From Erodium maritimum (lineage: Eukaryota; Streptophyta; Magnoliopsida; Geraniales; Geraniaceae), in assembly GCA_963921825.1 (NCBI GenBank), contig OY997596.1:9801001-9865000 (forward strand): 64,000 nt of DNA, in the 5' to 3' direction. Position 1 is the stretch's first letter. Each line of letters opens with the position of its first letter. Of the stretch, positions 23,101 through 34,558 are shown piece after piece. Position numbers and translations under genes: made by a program. Under the pieces are notes generated by a model. That model had not been told where the DNA came from and searched no databases. It worked only from the letters and a program-made list of their open reading frames with translations.

Positions 23101-23718
23101 TTGTGTGACTATCTCAATGATTTCCATCTGCAGAATAATGGTGGGGATTCTGTTTCTTGGCTTCTAGACCCTAAAGGATTTTCAGTACAAAAAATGTATG
23201 AGAAACTTGACTCTAGAGTGGATCAAAATTTGGCTTGGCCTGCCTTGCTCTGGGCTCCTCTTCTACCCCCTAAGATAGCTGCTTTTTCATGGTTATTGTG
23301 TATGAAAGCTATTCCCACTAAATGTTTTCTCTTAGCCAGAGGTTTGTATGCTGATAATGTTTGGTGCCCTTTGTGTCTGGAGGATCGAGAAGAATTGGAT
23401 CACTTGTTCTTGACTTGTTCTATGGCCAACTCAGTTTGGACACTTTGTTTGGATTGGTGGGGATTTCAAACTGTCCTTCCTGATGATATTGTTCACTGGT
23501 TTATCTCTTGGAGATTGCTAGCTCCTTCTTATGCCAGAAAACATTGGGACATTATCTTTTCAATTTGCATCTGGAGGATCTGGCTTGGTAGAAACTCTGT
23601 CATATTTAGAGGCTTACTAGTTTCTCCTGATCTATTGTTACAGCAGATCCAAAATGAGTCTTATCAGATACTTTGGGCTAAGTTCAAAAGTGGCCAGTCC
23701 TTCTCCTTTGTGTCTTAG
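20101..23718 (+). pseudogene. LINE ORF2, endonuclease-reverse transcriptase (two nonsense codons)
   Basis: The ATG at 20101 overlaps the ORF1 stop as ATGA. The single open frame has 1205 residues apart from TAG at codon 339 (21115-21117) and TAG at codon 945 (22933-22935). Residues 1-235 are an exonuclease-endonuclease-phosphatase domain with SWNM, QETK, GDFNAI and SDHKPV. The reverse transcriptase runs from about 490 to 760 with LIPK, YRPISL, VDFEKAYD (D579), RQGCSLSPLLF and catalytic FADD (683-686). The zf-RVT zinc-binding region, with CPLC from residue 1089 and a downstream H...C, ends the protein. This is the enzyme for target-primed reverse transcription. All catalytic residues remain, so the two TAGs are the visible lesions. 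Confidence 0.9.
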
Positions 23719-24589
23719 CTGGCAGATCCTTGTTCTTGTTTGAGGATGGCCTATTGACTTCAGAATTGTTACTTGCCTTTCTTATTTCTGGTTTGGGGAA
23801 AGGGTGGGGTTTGGTTGGGATGGATGGGTACTGTGGTGAGGTTTAGGGGGTGAGGTTAGGTTGTTGTTAACTATTTTTGGCTCTTCTTCTGAAGTGTGGG
23901 GGATTTTACTTGTTTCAGTTCTTAACCTTCTTGGAGTGTGGTTAGTAACCCTTTAGGTTGAGAGGTTTTTTCTACTGATAAGTTGATCATTATTGTTTTA
24001 TGCTGATGGTTTCAAGTTGTTTTTTGGTTCCTTTCTGTCTGATGTGAGCTTCAATTTTGGTCACTGTGGACTTTACTATTTGTTGAAGGATCATTATGCT
24101 GAGATAGTGTTGGAGGTTTTTAAGGTACTGAGAAGGCTCCCTTGGTGTTCCCTCTTCTTATCCTTTTGGTTTACAGCTCATTAGAAGGCATGTGGGACAA
24201 AGAACATGGCTTGTTGTACTGGTTTGGAGGGTCTGCTGATTCAGGGCCTTTTTGCTGAGTTTTTTTGGGAATTTCTTATGTGTGGAAGACAACAGTTCAT
24301 TTCCTTGCTTTGGTTGGGCTAGTTGCTGTGTTAGTTTATTTCCATCCGAGTGGTAGCATGAAGTGCAAGGCAAGTTTGGTTTAAATTCTCATTTTCATTT
24401 TGAAATCACTCGGTTACTTGCTGTGCAAGTCAAGTATTGTTTGAAAGTTGTGGGGCTTGGGGTTAAAGGTCACTAGTGTTGTATAAGTTTTTGGTTCATT
24501 TAGGGTTGTAATTTCCGAGGGGACTCCCCTTGGCTGGGTCTTTCATTTCGAAAGCTTGGCTTTAATACAAAAAATTGCTGATAAAAAAA
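23719..24589 (+). other. LINE 3' UTR and A-rich tail
   Basis: About 870 bases of G/T-rich non-coding sequence contain the late words TTGTAATTTCCGAGG and TTTAATACAAAAAATTGC, and end in ATAAAAAAAA at the target duplication. The short frames here (for example 23993-24184) are not supported. Confidence 0.8.
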
Positions 24590-24774
24590 ATGAATTTGAA
24601 GTATCAATAGCTGCTGCTGCAACATATTAGAAAGAAGAAGACAAACAAACATAATTTTTTTTGAGGCTGCGTGGAAATTAAAACACAAAAAGATTAGAGT
24701 TTAAAACATAAAAGGGCATAAAATGGTAATTTTTGGTACGGGTAGTGTTGTCATTTTTCAAAAAATTGGGGCCA

Positions 24775-24939
24775 TGTGCTAGGCACATGACCATTTTCCA
24801 TCCAAAATAGATGGAAAACTAACGGCGGGTACTAAGTTGAAACAAAATATTTTGTTTGGGTACTGATGTGTCACAAAGTTTATTTAGGGTACTCGGATGA
24901 AAATTAAATATTTTTAGGGTACTCAGATGATAATAACCC
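24775..24939 (-). repeat. MULE terminal inverted repeat, right
   Basis: Reverse-complement partner of 16587-16755, with scattered mismatches. It ends at GATGATAATAACCC and is followed by the second TTTAAAATA duplication at 24940-24948. Confidence 0.85.
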
Positions 24940-25165
24940 TTTAAAATAAGGTCATTTAGCTAAATACCCCGTTGATGATGATCCCTATATTTAGGCTAGG
25001 TACAATATCATCAGTTTGTATGAGCAGGTACAATGAATTTTAGTTAGATCGATCCTATAAATATTTTGAACCCAAGTGATAAGAGTAGAATGAGTGGGGA
25101 CATCCTACCAATCTTATTTATCGCATTGATAAATTCTTCACAGGGACATTGTACAATCATCTGGC

Positions 25166-26117
25166 CAGGGGTAGAACAAGGAATTTATTTTAGGGGTAGC
25201 CGTCGATAATCACAAGGCCACTAAGGTTCCAGGGAGCCCGTACTCCTCAATTTTTTTTTTTTCCGATTTTTACCATTTGTTTTTCAAAATTTTCTAATAT
25301 TTCACCTTAATATATTAATTGTGTCCCCGCAATTTTCGTTATTAATACTTACTTTTTTGAATAGTTTTCTTTATTTTTTATTAAATAATTATGCTCCCTT
25401 TATTTTATTTTTAATTTTCTAATTATACCCCTTCTAGAAATTAGATACATAACTAATAAGCTTTTATTTTGTTGTGTTACTATTCATAACCATGTTATTT
25501 TCATGTGCATTTTGTTTAATTATTATTTTTTATTCCTATTCCTGTATTTTACTTGTATTTGAATATTTAGGATTATACGTTCATTTCTTGCCTTTTACTT
25601 TTTAAAGGGTTTTCTTGCCTTTTACTTGTATTTGAATACTTACGACTATACATCCATTTCTAAGATTTTGTATTCATTGCATTATATACATGATATAATT
25701 TATAAAAATAAAAGTTGTAGAAAGAGTGTTGAAGACAGTATTTATAGTGATTAAATTGCAGCCACAACCCCTACCAAACATGGCCACTTGATGTTGATTT
25801 AAGTTCAACAAGCCAGAAGTGAAAAAAGAAGTCCAAGCCAAAAACCAACCCAAACAATGAGTGAAGAAATGTGAAACAAAGAAGCCCAAATTAAAAGCCA
25901 GCCTAGATGTATAAAGAATAAAATAATATTGGGCTTTTAGTAAGTCTAATAAAGGCCCAAACAGGGTGTTCCAACGGTATAAAATCAGGGTATTCCAAAG
26001 ATGATTTGAACCCCCGATGTCTTGTAGATTTTCGAAAGCGTTTAACCACTAGACCAATTTTTCTAATGGTTAGGGTGTTCTATGGAACACCCTAACTCCT
26101 TACTGGTTCCGCCCCTG
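25166..26117. mobile_element. Non-autonomous hAT element (952 bp)
   Basis: It is flanked on both sides by the exact 8-bp duplication CATCTGGC (25158-25165 and 26118-26125). The ends are inverted: CAGGGGTAGAACAAGG on the left and, read in reverse, CAGGGGCGGAACCAG on the right. An 8-bp duplication with CAGGG-type ends is diagnostic of hAT transposons. There is no transposase; the 71-codon minus-strand frame at 25674-25889 has no recognisable domain. Near the right end (26001-26060, minus strand) lies a tRNA-like piece with GGTCTAGTGGTTAAACGC and GGGGGTTCAAATC. Confidence 0.9.
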
Positions 26118-26125
26118 CATCTGGC

Positions 26126-26281
26126 ACGAGGTTAAGAATATCATAATACATATAATTATTTAATTCCCCTTCATTCATTTTGTTTTCGAGACTTTCTTTG
26201 GTGTATATATCTCTCCACATTCGTGCACTTTTCAATTAAGATATAAATACTATAACATTTGGTAGGATATATTTTTAGGTT
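26126..26281. other. No recognised feature
   Basis: A/T-rich sequence between the hAT element and the LINE remnants. Confidence 0.5.
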
Positions 26282-27307
26282 TTTTTTACCTGCAAAGAAA
26301 TTTAAAATTAAACCTCATTTGGCTTATAAAAAAAAACCTCATTTGAGATGAAAAATGAGTTACAATGTGTGAAGATAACAAACCCACAAACCTTACAAAA
26401 ACTTACAACCCAAGAAAATGAATTAAAACCACCCAAGGACAATAAACTTGCAACCCTAATAATGGAAAAAGCAAGTTAAGAATAGCTAAAGAACTTCTCA
26501 ACCTAACCATAGAGACTTGCAGAAATTAACACCAACGCCAACTAGCATCCATTGAGAACCCAAACCAATAAAACCGCAAATGAAACAACAGGCGAATCTA
26601 ACCCAAAGCCACCACCACTGATAAAATGGAAGCAACCATGAAAGAACACTAGCACCAAAGATCCCGAAATTCAAGCCTAAAGAGCTCTAAAATTGGTCAA
26701 GATAAGAAAGAACTATAAAACAAGACTAACCACAGACAACACCTAAACTACTCAATCCAACCTAACAAAGATACTATCCACACCCTAAAAAGGGAACCCC
26801 CACACACCAACTTGAGCCAGGAACATAAACCAGCCCACAACAACTAAAAATTGACAAAGAGGCCAAAGAAGTCGAGCCTCACAAAATCCCCAAGGAACTC
26901 TCCAAACAAGATAAAAAGAAGACACAAAACCTCACCTCAAAGACCCAAACAACCCACCACACTGCCAAACACAAACCCCAAAAGGAAAAGAACCAAACAG
27001 ACAGATAATATAAACTGAGCTTGGAAGATCAAGCTATTAAGAGAGGGAGAGGAGACTTGCAACACACGACACCATTGGAAGGTGAGAAATAATAATAATA
27101 AAACCTCCTCACCCTATAGATTAACACCCATAATATATCAGAGAATCCACCAAAGGCACACAAAGCACCCCACACAACCACAAAACTAAAAAAAAGGCTT
27201 CCCTTATCACTGAGTATGAATACCCTTCCCACCTCTTAGAATTATTAAGCATGAATTTGAAGAAAGATAGCCTTTGAGGGAAATTAATCCCAAGAGAAAC
27301 AATATCT
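26282..27307 (-). mobile_element. LINE 3' UTR remnant (minus strand)
   Basis: Read on the minus strand this is about 1 kb of G/T-rich, stop-rich sequence of the same character as the 3' UTR at 23719-24575. It ends in a short A-rich tract (GGTAAAAAAAACC near 26280). It probably belongs to the LINE whose C-terminal zinc region is at 29576-30181, with another LINE copy inserted between. That link is inference. Confidence 0.5.
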
Positions 27308-29575
27308 TTTTTTATAGACTAAAGAATTTATTAGGCAATCATTCTATAAGAGGATAGAACGATGCAAAAGAACAATCCTCAAAGAAAGGACCTGTTCGTC
27401 AGACCATAACAGCTACAAAAGATTGAAACAAAAACACCAAACTCCCCACATAACAACCCCCGAAGCACCACTTCCACGACACAAAACTAACAACACAAAA
27501 CTCCACAGGTCGTCCTCATCAACAAGTCAACCTCCTTACCAGATTCCTTCCTGAGCACAAGCACCACTTCGGATCCCTGGACCAATCCTCAAAAGTCACC
27601 TTTGGACGAAAAGACCTAGAGTTCAAACAAACACCAAAAGAATGGCCCTTAACTCTCGCCACCACCACACCCACCGTCTCCATTACCTGATTAAAAATAA
27701 CACCATTTCTAACCAGCCAAATATGCCATAAATCCTCATAACCAACACGAACACAACAAGCCCACCACCTCTTACGGCCCAACCCTTTCCACAACAATAT
27801 AACTCCGCCTACACACTCCGGCATAAGACCATAACAACTCCACCACAACAAGAGTTTAGACCAATTATCCTAAGAAAAAAAAAATAATGCAACAACAAAT
27901 GATCAGAAAACTCAAAACTGCTCTTATAGAAAGGGCATAGAATGCGGTTCAAGGAGACTTGCACACCCCTACTCTCCAAGTACTCCAAAGTTGGTAAAGC
28001 CTTATGAGCTGCCAACCAAACAAAAACACAGAACTTTGGTGGAATGTGTTTCACCCATAAGATATATGTCATTTCAGGGTGAAACCAAACCCGATCGGCC
28101 TTGACAAAAGCTTCTAAGTTGTCGAAACCGAAAATCCCTTAGCATGCTTCTCCCAAATAAGGGATTCCTCCCGATCCGGCCTCAAAAGTACATCATCCAA
28201 GAACCCCGTCAACACCATAGCCTCATCTTCCTCACATGGCTCCAAATCATGCAAGAAACCCGTTTTCCACGATCTGGAGACCCAAAAGTAATCCACCCTC
28301 TCATATTTGGCCGTGAGGCTGCATAAAGATTCGGAAACCGAGTATGAAAAGTAGTTGAACCAACCCACACATCATCCTAGAAGGAGATTCGATCACCCTT
28401 CCCTAAGCTTTAATGAATCCCCTAATTTCCAAACAAATTCTTAAAAGAAGGGTTATTCGCCAACGCCATAATATGACTCACCATAAAAGAAGAGCCTGGT
28501 ATATCAACTTTTAACAAATACCAGTCCTTCACCTCCGAACCTGATAAAACACAAATAACCTTTTTCCACAAACAATCAACTTCGCGAGCAAATCGCCAAC
28601 ACCACTTTGCTAGCAAGCTTACATTCATGACCTCCAACCTCCTGATCCCGAGACCCCCTTCCTCATTAGGTTTGCAAACTGAATCCCACGAAACCTTATA
28701 GAACATCTTCCATGTATAGGCATTCGTCCATAAAACCCGTCTGCCATGCCTCCAAAACTACAATAACTTTTTTGGAGCTTTCATAAGAGGCATAAAAAAC
28801 AAAGGAAGAGCTGACAAAGTTGACTTCACCAGCACAATAAGACCTTCAATATTCATGTTTTTTAATTTCTACAAACCCAACGACTTCTTGAACTTCTCAA
28901 CAACCGGATCCCACAAAGCAATTCTCCTCGGATTAGCCCCTAGCCAGAAGCCAAGATACTTCATAGGAAAAAACCAACTTGGCAGCCCAAAACATGGGAC
29001 ACCTCCTCCTCCGAGTACAAAAACTCATTAAGAACGACAGTAGTGGATTTACAAAAATTAATCTTCAACCCTGACCCCTTCTGAAAACATTCTAACAAAT
29101 CCTTCACAAAAGTCAATCCCTTCAGATCACCCTTAATAAACAAAAGGGTATTATCAGCGAACTGTATATGAGAGACGGAAAGGCATGCCGACCCTACCTC
29201 CACCCCCTAAAAGAACCATTCCTCTTCTCATCTTCTAACAGTTGATGGAGCTCGTCCGTTGTAATCAAGAAAAGTAAAGGGGATATAGGGCAACTTTACT
29301 GAATACCATTGAAAATTGGGAAATCACCACTCGGGGTACCATTAATTAGAACATACAAAAAGGCTCTAAAGCACCTTTGCATCCACCCCCTCTATCTCAC
29401 CCCGAACCCCATCTTTCCCAACACCGTGTCAATAAAACCCCAATGCACTTTGTCATAAGCCTTCTTGAAATAAAGCTTTAACAAAACCACTTCCTCCTTT
29501 GACCGTTTTAACCCGTGAATTAGCTCAGAAGCTATCAAAACACCATCCACAAGTTGCCTTGGAGATGCTACCCAG
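27308..29575 (-). pseudogene. 5'-truncated LINE ORF2 remnant (RT to zf-RVT)
   Basis: On the minus strand the sequence starts inside the RT domain (QLVDGVLIASELIHGL, then KKAYDKVHW, INGTPSGDFP) near 29570. It continues through SHIQFADNTLLF, GLKINFCKS, the GGLGIRRLEVMN region, and the zf-RVT region (PPKFCVFVWLAAHKALPT), ending in an A-rich tail near 27308-27316. Several frameshifts and stops break it. The catalytic FADD has become FADN and the RQGC loop is damaged, so it cannot be active. Confidence 0.8.
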
Positions 29576-30181
29576 TCATTAAATGAAAAGAAAAGACCTG
29601 TTGATTTGGATTTTTCCCATTCCCAACTGTATAACTGGTTGACAATCTTCTGAAAAATTTCCTCTACCGAGGCACTTGGATGATTAAAGACAACCTAATT
29701 TCTAATATGCCATATTTTCAAACAAGCTATATGAGTTAATCTTCTCCAACACTTATTGAACTTATAATTTATGAGGGATTACCAAGAGGAGGATAAGTGC
29801 TTTGAATTGTCGGAAATTACCTAAGAAATCTCCCAACAGGCCATAATAAGACTCCAGACAGACTAGGCTCTTGAACAATGTAGAATGACATGAGGACCAT
29901 CTTCCATATCCAGATTGCAGATAGAGTAGGTAATTCCATAAAGAGACAAGGGAAGTCCTCTAGCTTCTAGAAAACACTTAGATGGAATAGCTTCTAAACA
30001 TGATAGCTAGTAAAATGTAGTAACTTTGGGAGGAATGTCTTGGATCCACAAGGCTTTTGTCCAATCTTCATTGATTTCATTTGCATAATATATATTATCT
30101 ATGAGTTCATATAATTTCTTGACTGAAAAGCCTTTTGAATCCCAGACCCAAATTAGAGAGTGGCTAGGGTTAAATGTAGAA
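29576..30181 (-). pseudogene. LINE ORF2 C-terminal (zf-RVT) remnant
   Basis: The minus-strand pieces read in shifted frames as SKGFSVKKLYEL-like sequence, IPPK, EAIPSKCFLEARG, then EEIFQKIVNQLY and FFSFND. This is the order at the C-terminus of plant LINE ORF2. The end of this protein directly abuts the middle of another LINE's RT domain at about 29575. That is explained if the other copy inserted into this one just after its stop codon. Confidence 0.6.
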
Positions 30182-30477
30182 ATTTACCCTTATTTATTGA
30201 TCAGGAACAATAAATTATCCAAAGTTTAAGATATTAAATGAAGAACCTTATATTTTGGTCACGGATAATTTATAATGGTTGGTTTCTTTTATTTTTAAGA
30301 CACGTTGTTTGAACTTATTGTGTATTCTAGTTTCAAATTTTCTTATGGTTTATGGACTCTCTCTGATTGTTGTTTATCTGTCGATGCTTTCGAACGGTTA
30401 TCTATAATATCATTGTTTCCGTTGAAAAATGTTTGTACTTGAAAGTTCCCATATATATAAAGATTACCTGACGCTTA

Positions 30478-30479
<2 letters not shown>
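30182..30479. other. No recognised feature
   Basis: A/T-rich sequence before the microsatellite. Confidence 0.5.

Positions 30480-30549
<70 letters not shown>
30480..30549. repeat. (TA)n microsatellite, about 70 bp
   Basis: The longest uninterrupted TA run in the window; it flanks the short element at 30550. Open frames across it are meaningless IY repeats. Confidence 0.95.
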
Positions 30550-30551
<2 letters not shown>

Positions 30552-30810
30552 AGAACTTTTAGGTACAAACTGAAATTCAGGTATGAAATACAAATCAATC
30601 TAGGCCATTGATTTAGGGGATCGGACGACTATTGAAATTTAGGGGGTGGAGGGGTGATTGATTACGAAATCAATTACAAATATATGCATTAATGACAGAA
30701 TCATTAATGATTTTGTTTAAATCTGGGCCTTCGATTCCACGATCCAAGGGTCCAAATTAATAGTTTGTATTTCGTACGAAAGATTCAAGTTTGTACCTGA
30801 ATGTTTAACT
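30550..30810. mobile_element. (TA)n-flanked short TIR element, copy M6
   Basis: It is 261 bp long between TA runs. The left end has TTTTAGGTACAAACT and the right end, read in reverse, has ATTCAGGTACAAACTT. The body differs from M1, so this is another family using the same kind of site and the same GGTACAAAC end motif. Confidence 0.6.
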
Positions 30811-32033
30811 ATATATATATACAAATATATATTATCTGGTACACAGACCAGGCCCTGGTGTTGTCTTGCTGGACTTCGTCGACACCTCTACTCCGGGATG
30901 CATGGATCTCACCGGTGGTTGGGGCTGGTGACATGCATAGCTGGTTTGTGAGATGTAGATCGTTAGATCTGCGTTGATCTCGTTCCAGAATTGGTCCGGG
31001 TCTGGCCTTGGTTGGGACCAGGTTTATGCTCGGGTATGGGTCAGGTTCGGTCTGTGTCTTAGGTCGGGTCTTGATTCGGGTTGGGTTATACCCATTTTCC
31101 AACTTTTTCCCAGTTTCTTTCTACTCTAACCGTGCAGAGCTGAACTTGGAGGTGCATACTGACTAGACATACATTTTTGGAGCTGTTAGAGCTCCTCGGT
31201 CGTTTCATGGTGGCCCCTTTCTCGACATCGACCTCCCCGATGTGTTTTTGGCTTGGGTTAGGGGTAGTGGCCTCCGTCATGCTTTTCTCGTGTGGGGGAT
31301 TTAGTTTCAGATCATTCCGGGCTGGGGTGGGCACATGCTCGGTATAATTACACGCCTTCTCCTTTGGGTCCTCGCTTGGTGTTGGTTGACAATGGGTTAT
31401 CGGTCATAGTATTAGAAGACTCAGCTCGAGAGCCCTAGTTTCCCCGGATCCTAATAACTTTTTGCTCCTGATTGCTCGGACTCAAAGCTTGTTTACTGCG
31501 GCCTTTGGTGTGGTGTTTCTCTTCTCTACAACAGTTGGTGATAGTTCAGTCTAGGTAGGTGTTGGATCGTACTCGGTATAATTACAGGCCTTCCCTTATT
31601 GGTCCTAGCTTGGTGTTGGCCAGCGAAGGGTTACCGGTTCTCGGTTTCGGAACGCTCATCTTGAGTTCCAGTGTCGGATCCTCGAATCATGTTGTGTTGC
31701 TGCCTTCTTGGAGGACTGAGCTTGTACTTGGTAGAGTTAATGGTCCTCCACCATTTGGGCCTTTTTCTCGGTGTTGACCAGAATTGGGTTATGGAGGATT
31801 GAGTTCGAGCTCCATCGTCTAGTAACCTCTTTTCCCCTTTTGTTATGACAACTTCTCTCTTCCTCTCCTCCCTGTCTTATCGATTGGTCTTCACTTCTTT
31901 TCATTCTCAGAGTGGTTCGAGCTCGCCGATTGAAGATGTTGGCCGCCGGTAAGGGTTATGGCCTTTCTGCCTTCTTAGAAGCCAGTCGCTTTAGTAGGGG
32001 GGGGGGGTAGAAGGATTTGTTAAGTTACGAAAA
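30811..32033. other. Unclassified G/T-rich sequence with diverged direct repeats
   Basis: There is no gene. Three related segments begin near 31340, 31565 and 31722. The first two share the order CTCGGTATAATTACA, GGCCTT or CGCCTT, CTTGGTGTTGG and GGGTTA, and the third is more diverged. A G run of about 10 lies at 31998-32007. The source is unknown. Confidence 0.4.
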
Positions 32034-33430
32034 TGGTGACACTCCGAGAATTAACCCTCAGAATGGTGCGGCAAGCGAATCGGTTGTCAAGTAGTACTCG
32101 GGTTTTAAGTCCGAGATATCGTACCCAAGGGAGCAATTAGACAAGCACTTTAGTTAATTAATTCGTCGTCAAGCTATTCCTATAATGATGTTTGGTTTTG
32201 TTTTAGAAAATAGTAAATTCATGCTAGTAATGAGAATATATGAATGATCCAAAAATAAGCACAAAGTCACAAGTGATTTCGAATAATAGAGATAAAGGCG
32301 ATCTAGGACATTAACGGGGTTCAATTGTGATGAACAACTTAACAGGGGTCGGTGTACATTTGCAACTAATACTATTCTAAGGGCAACGAGAATTCTCTCG
32401 ATGTAGTCCTAACCATTTGTCGATCGTATTAGGACCTTAACATACACAGTCCACCTAATTATTTCTAATCTAGGTGTAGAGCAGTATATAGCATTACAAT
32501 CTATGAATTCCTATAAATTTCGGGTTTTATTCCTATAGTTATTGCACTCGTGTCAGTCTAACCGTGTTCTGGCTTAGATTAAAACCCAATCAATCTAATT
32601 CCCGTTTCCTCCTATTAACCTCATTTCTCAATTATTGGTTAACATGATTGAATCAATTATCACGTGATCAAGGCAACAAAGCATTATGAACGGAATTAGA
32701 TAAAAAATATCCTAATACTAGTTTAACAAATGCATAACCGAAACAAGTTAATTAAGCTCATCACATTCTTACCCCTAGCCCTAGATCAATGGGATTTTAG
32801 TTCATAGCAGAGAGACAAGAACACAAGGAATTGATAAAAACCATGATACTCATATTAATCCAATGAAGTAATACAATTGTCAAAGTTTAATAAAAACATA
32901 CGAAACCTTCGATGATGATTTCTTCTCTCTTTTGATCTTCAAGTCCTTTCCCCCAAGTTCTCCCTAAACGTTCCTTTTCTTCTCAATTTCGTGATACCCC
33001 CTCATCTGACCTAAAGTCCCTTTTATATGGCGAGTTAAATGTGATTAAAAACTGAAGAATTGCGTTTCTTACGCTTGCGCGGTCGCTTGCATGTCGTGTA
33101 AGTTTCTGGTGCATCTTAAGTTGCACGGCAACTTGCACGCCGTGTAAGTTTCTGGTGCATTTGCTTGATGCCTCTGTCCAGAATGCACCAGTTCTTTGCG
33201 CGGCGTGCAACAAATTGGTGCACTCTACTGGCACATCTGTCCACCTTCCAATTTCGCTCCGTTTCACTCCCGAATTGCCCCTTTTTGCTCCGAACACTTG
33301 GCGAACCCTGAAACAAGACCAATTACACAACATGAGAGTAAAATGCATCAATATATAGTGAATCGGGACTAAAATGAACATAAATGTGGGCTAATGACAT
33401 CTTAAACAGATGTATTTTATGTCCACATCA
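32034..33430 (-). mobile_element. Probable solo LTR, Tat/Athila-like gypsy
   Basis: On the minus strand it begins TGATGTGGACATAAAA and carries a TATA-like CATATAAAAGGG (plus strand about 33018-33029). It ends with ACGATATCTCGGACTTAAA, then GGAGTGTCACCA. This start and end are the style I associate with long Ty3/gypsy Tat/Athila LTRs. No matching second LTR, primer-binding site or target duplication is evident. Short repeats around TGGTGCA lie at 33060-33230. The 132-codon minus frame at 32983-33381 covers these and is not a gene. Confidence 0.45.
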
Positions 33431-33855
33431 GTATGGTTAAGTTTTTATCTGTTCATTAGCTTTACTGTTGGAAGCCTCACCTTTTATGCTTCAAGTTGGT
33501 AAAATCTGGATTTTTTAGATCCTTTGTTTTTTCTGTTTGCCTTTCATGGTTATTAAATTTGGGTATTAGACCTAATTTTCTGTTAGTTGGCTTCTTGCGT
33601 GAAACGGATGATGTTTCATTCGATTTCTTCTGGATTTTCTTTTTTGTTGGTTTCTTACGTGAAGCGGGGTGGTTCCTTCTTTGGATCAGGTTTCTTGGTT
33701 GTATTGTTTTTAGTATCTGGTTTTATCCTTGTTGGTATTTTTTTTATAATACTCTCTATGTATCTCCTCTTTATCCTTAAAAGTGGTTTAATTTAAATTT
33801 GTTTTCTTAATAAAAATACAATCAAAATGAAAAATACTAATAGATCGTTTCATAT
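33431..33855. other. No recognised feature
   Basis: T-rich sequence; open frames at 33496-33796 look compositional. Confidence 0.5.
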
Positions 33856-34313
33856 ATACCTATAGGAATGGCAACGGGGCGGGTTTGGAGCGTGTTTAGT
33901 AATACCCGACCCCGACCCGAGCCTCTAACCCCCAAACCCATCCCAGCCCCGTACCCGACTTTGACCTGGCATCACCCCGCCCCGTTGGTGCCCCGCTTGG
34001 GTCGGGGATTCCCCGACCCGGCCCGTATATTTCTACCACAAAGCAAAAATAAAATTAAAGTATAAATTTTAAAATATAATAAATATTAACATTTAAAATG
34101 TACTTAATTTGTTTATACTCAAATGTTAAACTCTGTTAAACCCAGAATAAGATTTATGAAACGAGTTTTGATGTGTTGTAAATGTAAAACTTCATTATAT
34201 AGAGAAGTTAATTTTCAATATTTTAAAATTTGGGCGATGTGGTACCTTTAGTTTTATTTTAAATGTACCGGAAAAGTAATATATTTATATAGAAAGAGAC
34301 ACAAGGTAATAAG

Positions 34314-34490
34314 TTCCCTTGTAGCTTAGCGGTCAGGTGGTGGCTCGAGCTTGAGGGAGTTCTTAGTTTCAAGTCTCACCAGTTGCTTGAAACTAAAACA
34401 TGCAATTCGAGAGACTCCAACCTGGGCTCAACTAAGTGTAAGAGGTCAGCTTCTACCACTAGACCACTTGTGATAATTTGATATGTGGTA
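34314..34490. mobile_element. Pair of tRNA-like (SINE-head) sequences in opposite orientation
   Basis: The plus strand shows TTGTAGCTTAGCGGTCAGG (A-box-like) and then TTTCAAGTCTCACC (B-box-like). About 90 bases on, the minus strand shows AGTGGTCTAGTGGTAGAAGC and then CCAGGTTGGAGTCTC, again A-box- and B-box-like. Neither is a complete tRNA cloverleaf, so SINE heads are the better call. Confidence 0.45.
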
Positions 34491-34558
34491 TACTTGTGTA
34501 TATAGTACTAATATGGGTCGGGTTTGAGGCGACAAGTGACAAACACGTCCCCGCCCCT

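Larger units (their letters stand above)
17851..24589 (+). mobile_element. Full-length L1-type LINE (6.7 kb)
   Basis: Bounded by an exact 15-bp duplication, it has a 5' UTR of about 230 bases, ORF1, an overlapping ORF2, a long G/T-rich 3' UTR (23719-24575) and a short A-rich tail (GATAAAAAAAA). Domain order is RRM ORF1, AP-type endonuclease, reverse transcriptase, C-terminal zinc motif, as in plant L1 elements. Only three in-frame stop codons interrupt the two ORFs and I see no frameshift, so this is a fairly young but probably inactive copy. Confidence 0.9.
16587..24939. mobile_element. Non-autonomous MULE with long TIRs, split by a LINE
   Basis: Both ends read GGGTTATTATCATC and continue as inverted repeats of about 165 bp, flanked by an exact 9-bp duplication. 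Without the LINE (17851-24589 plus its duplication) the element would be about 1.6 kb. It encodes no transposase. The interior holds an A/T-rich tract of repeated TTTAAAAATCAGATTT-like words (16780-17330), a duplicated segment around TTTTGCAGATCTAACC (about 17425 and 17635), and a G/C-rich open stretch (17692-17802) that may be captured host sequence. Confidence 0.8.

Noticed and set aside
30402..30611. Frames of repeated Ile-Tyr
   Set aside because: Translation of a (TA)n microsatellite.
34323..34380. tRNA gene
   Set aside because: A/B-box-like words are present, but no cloverleaf stems or anticodon arm can be drawn.
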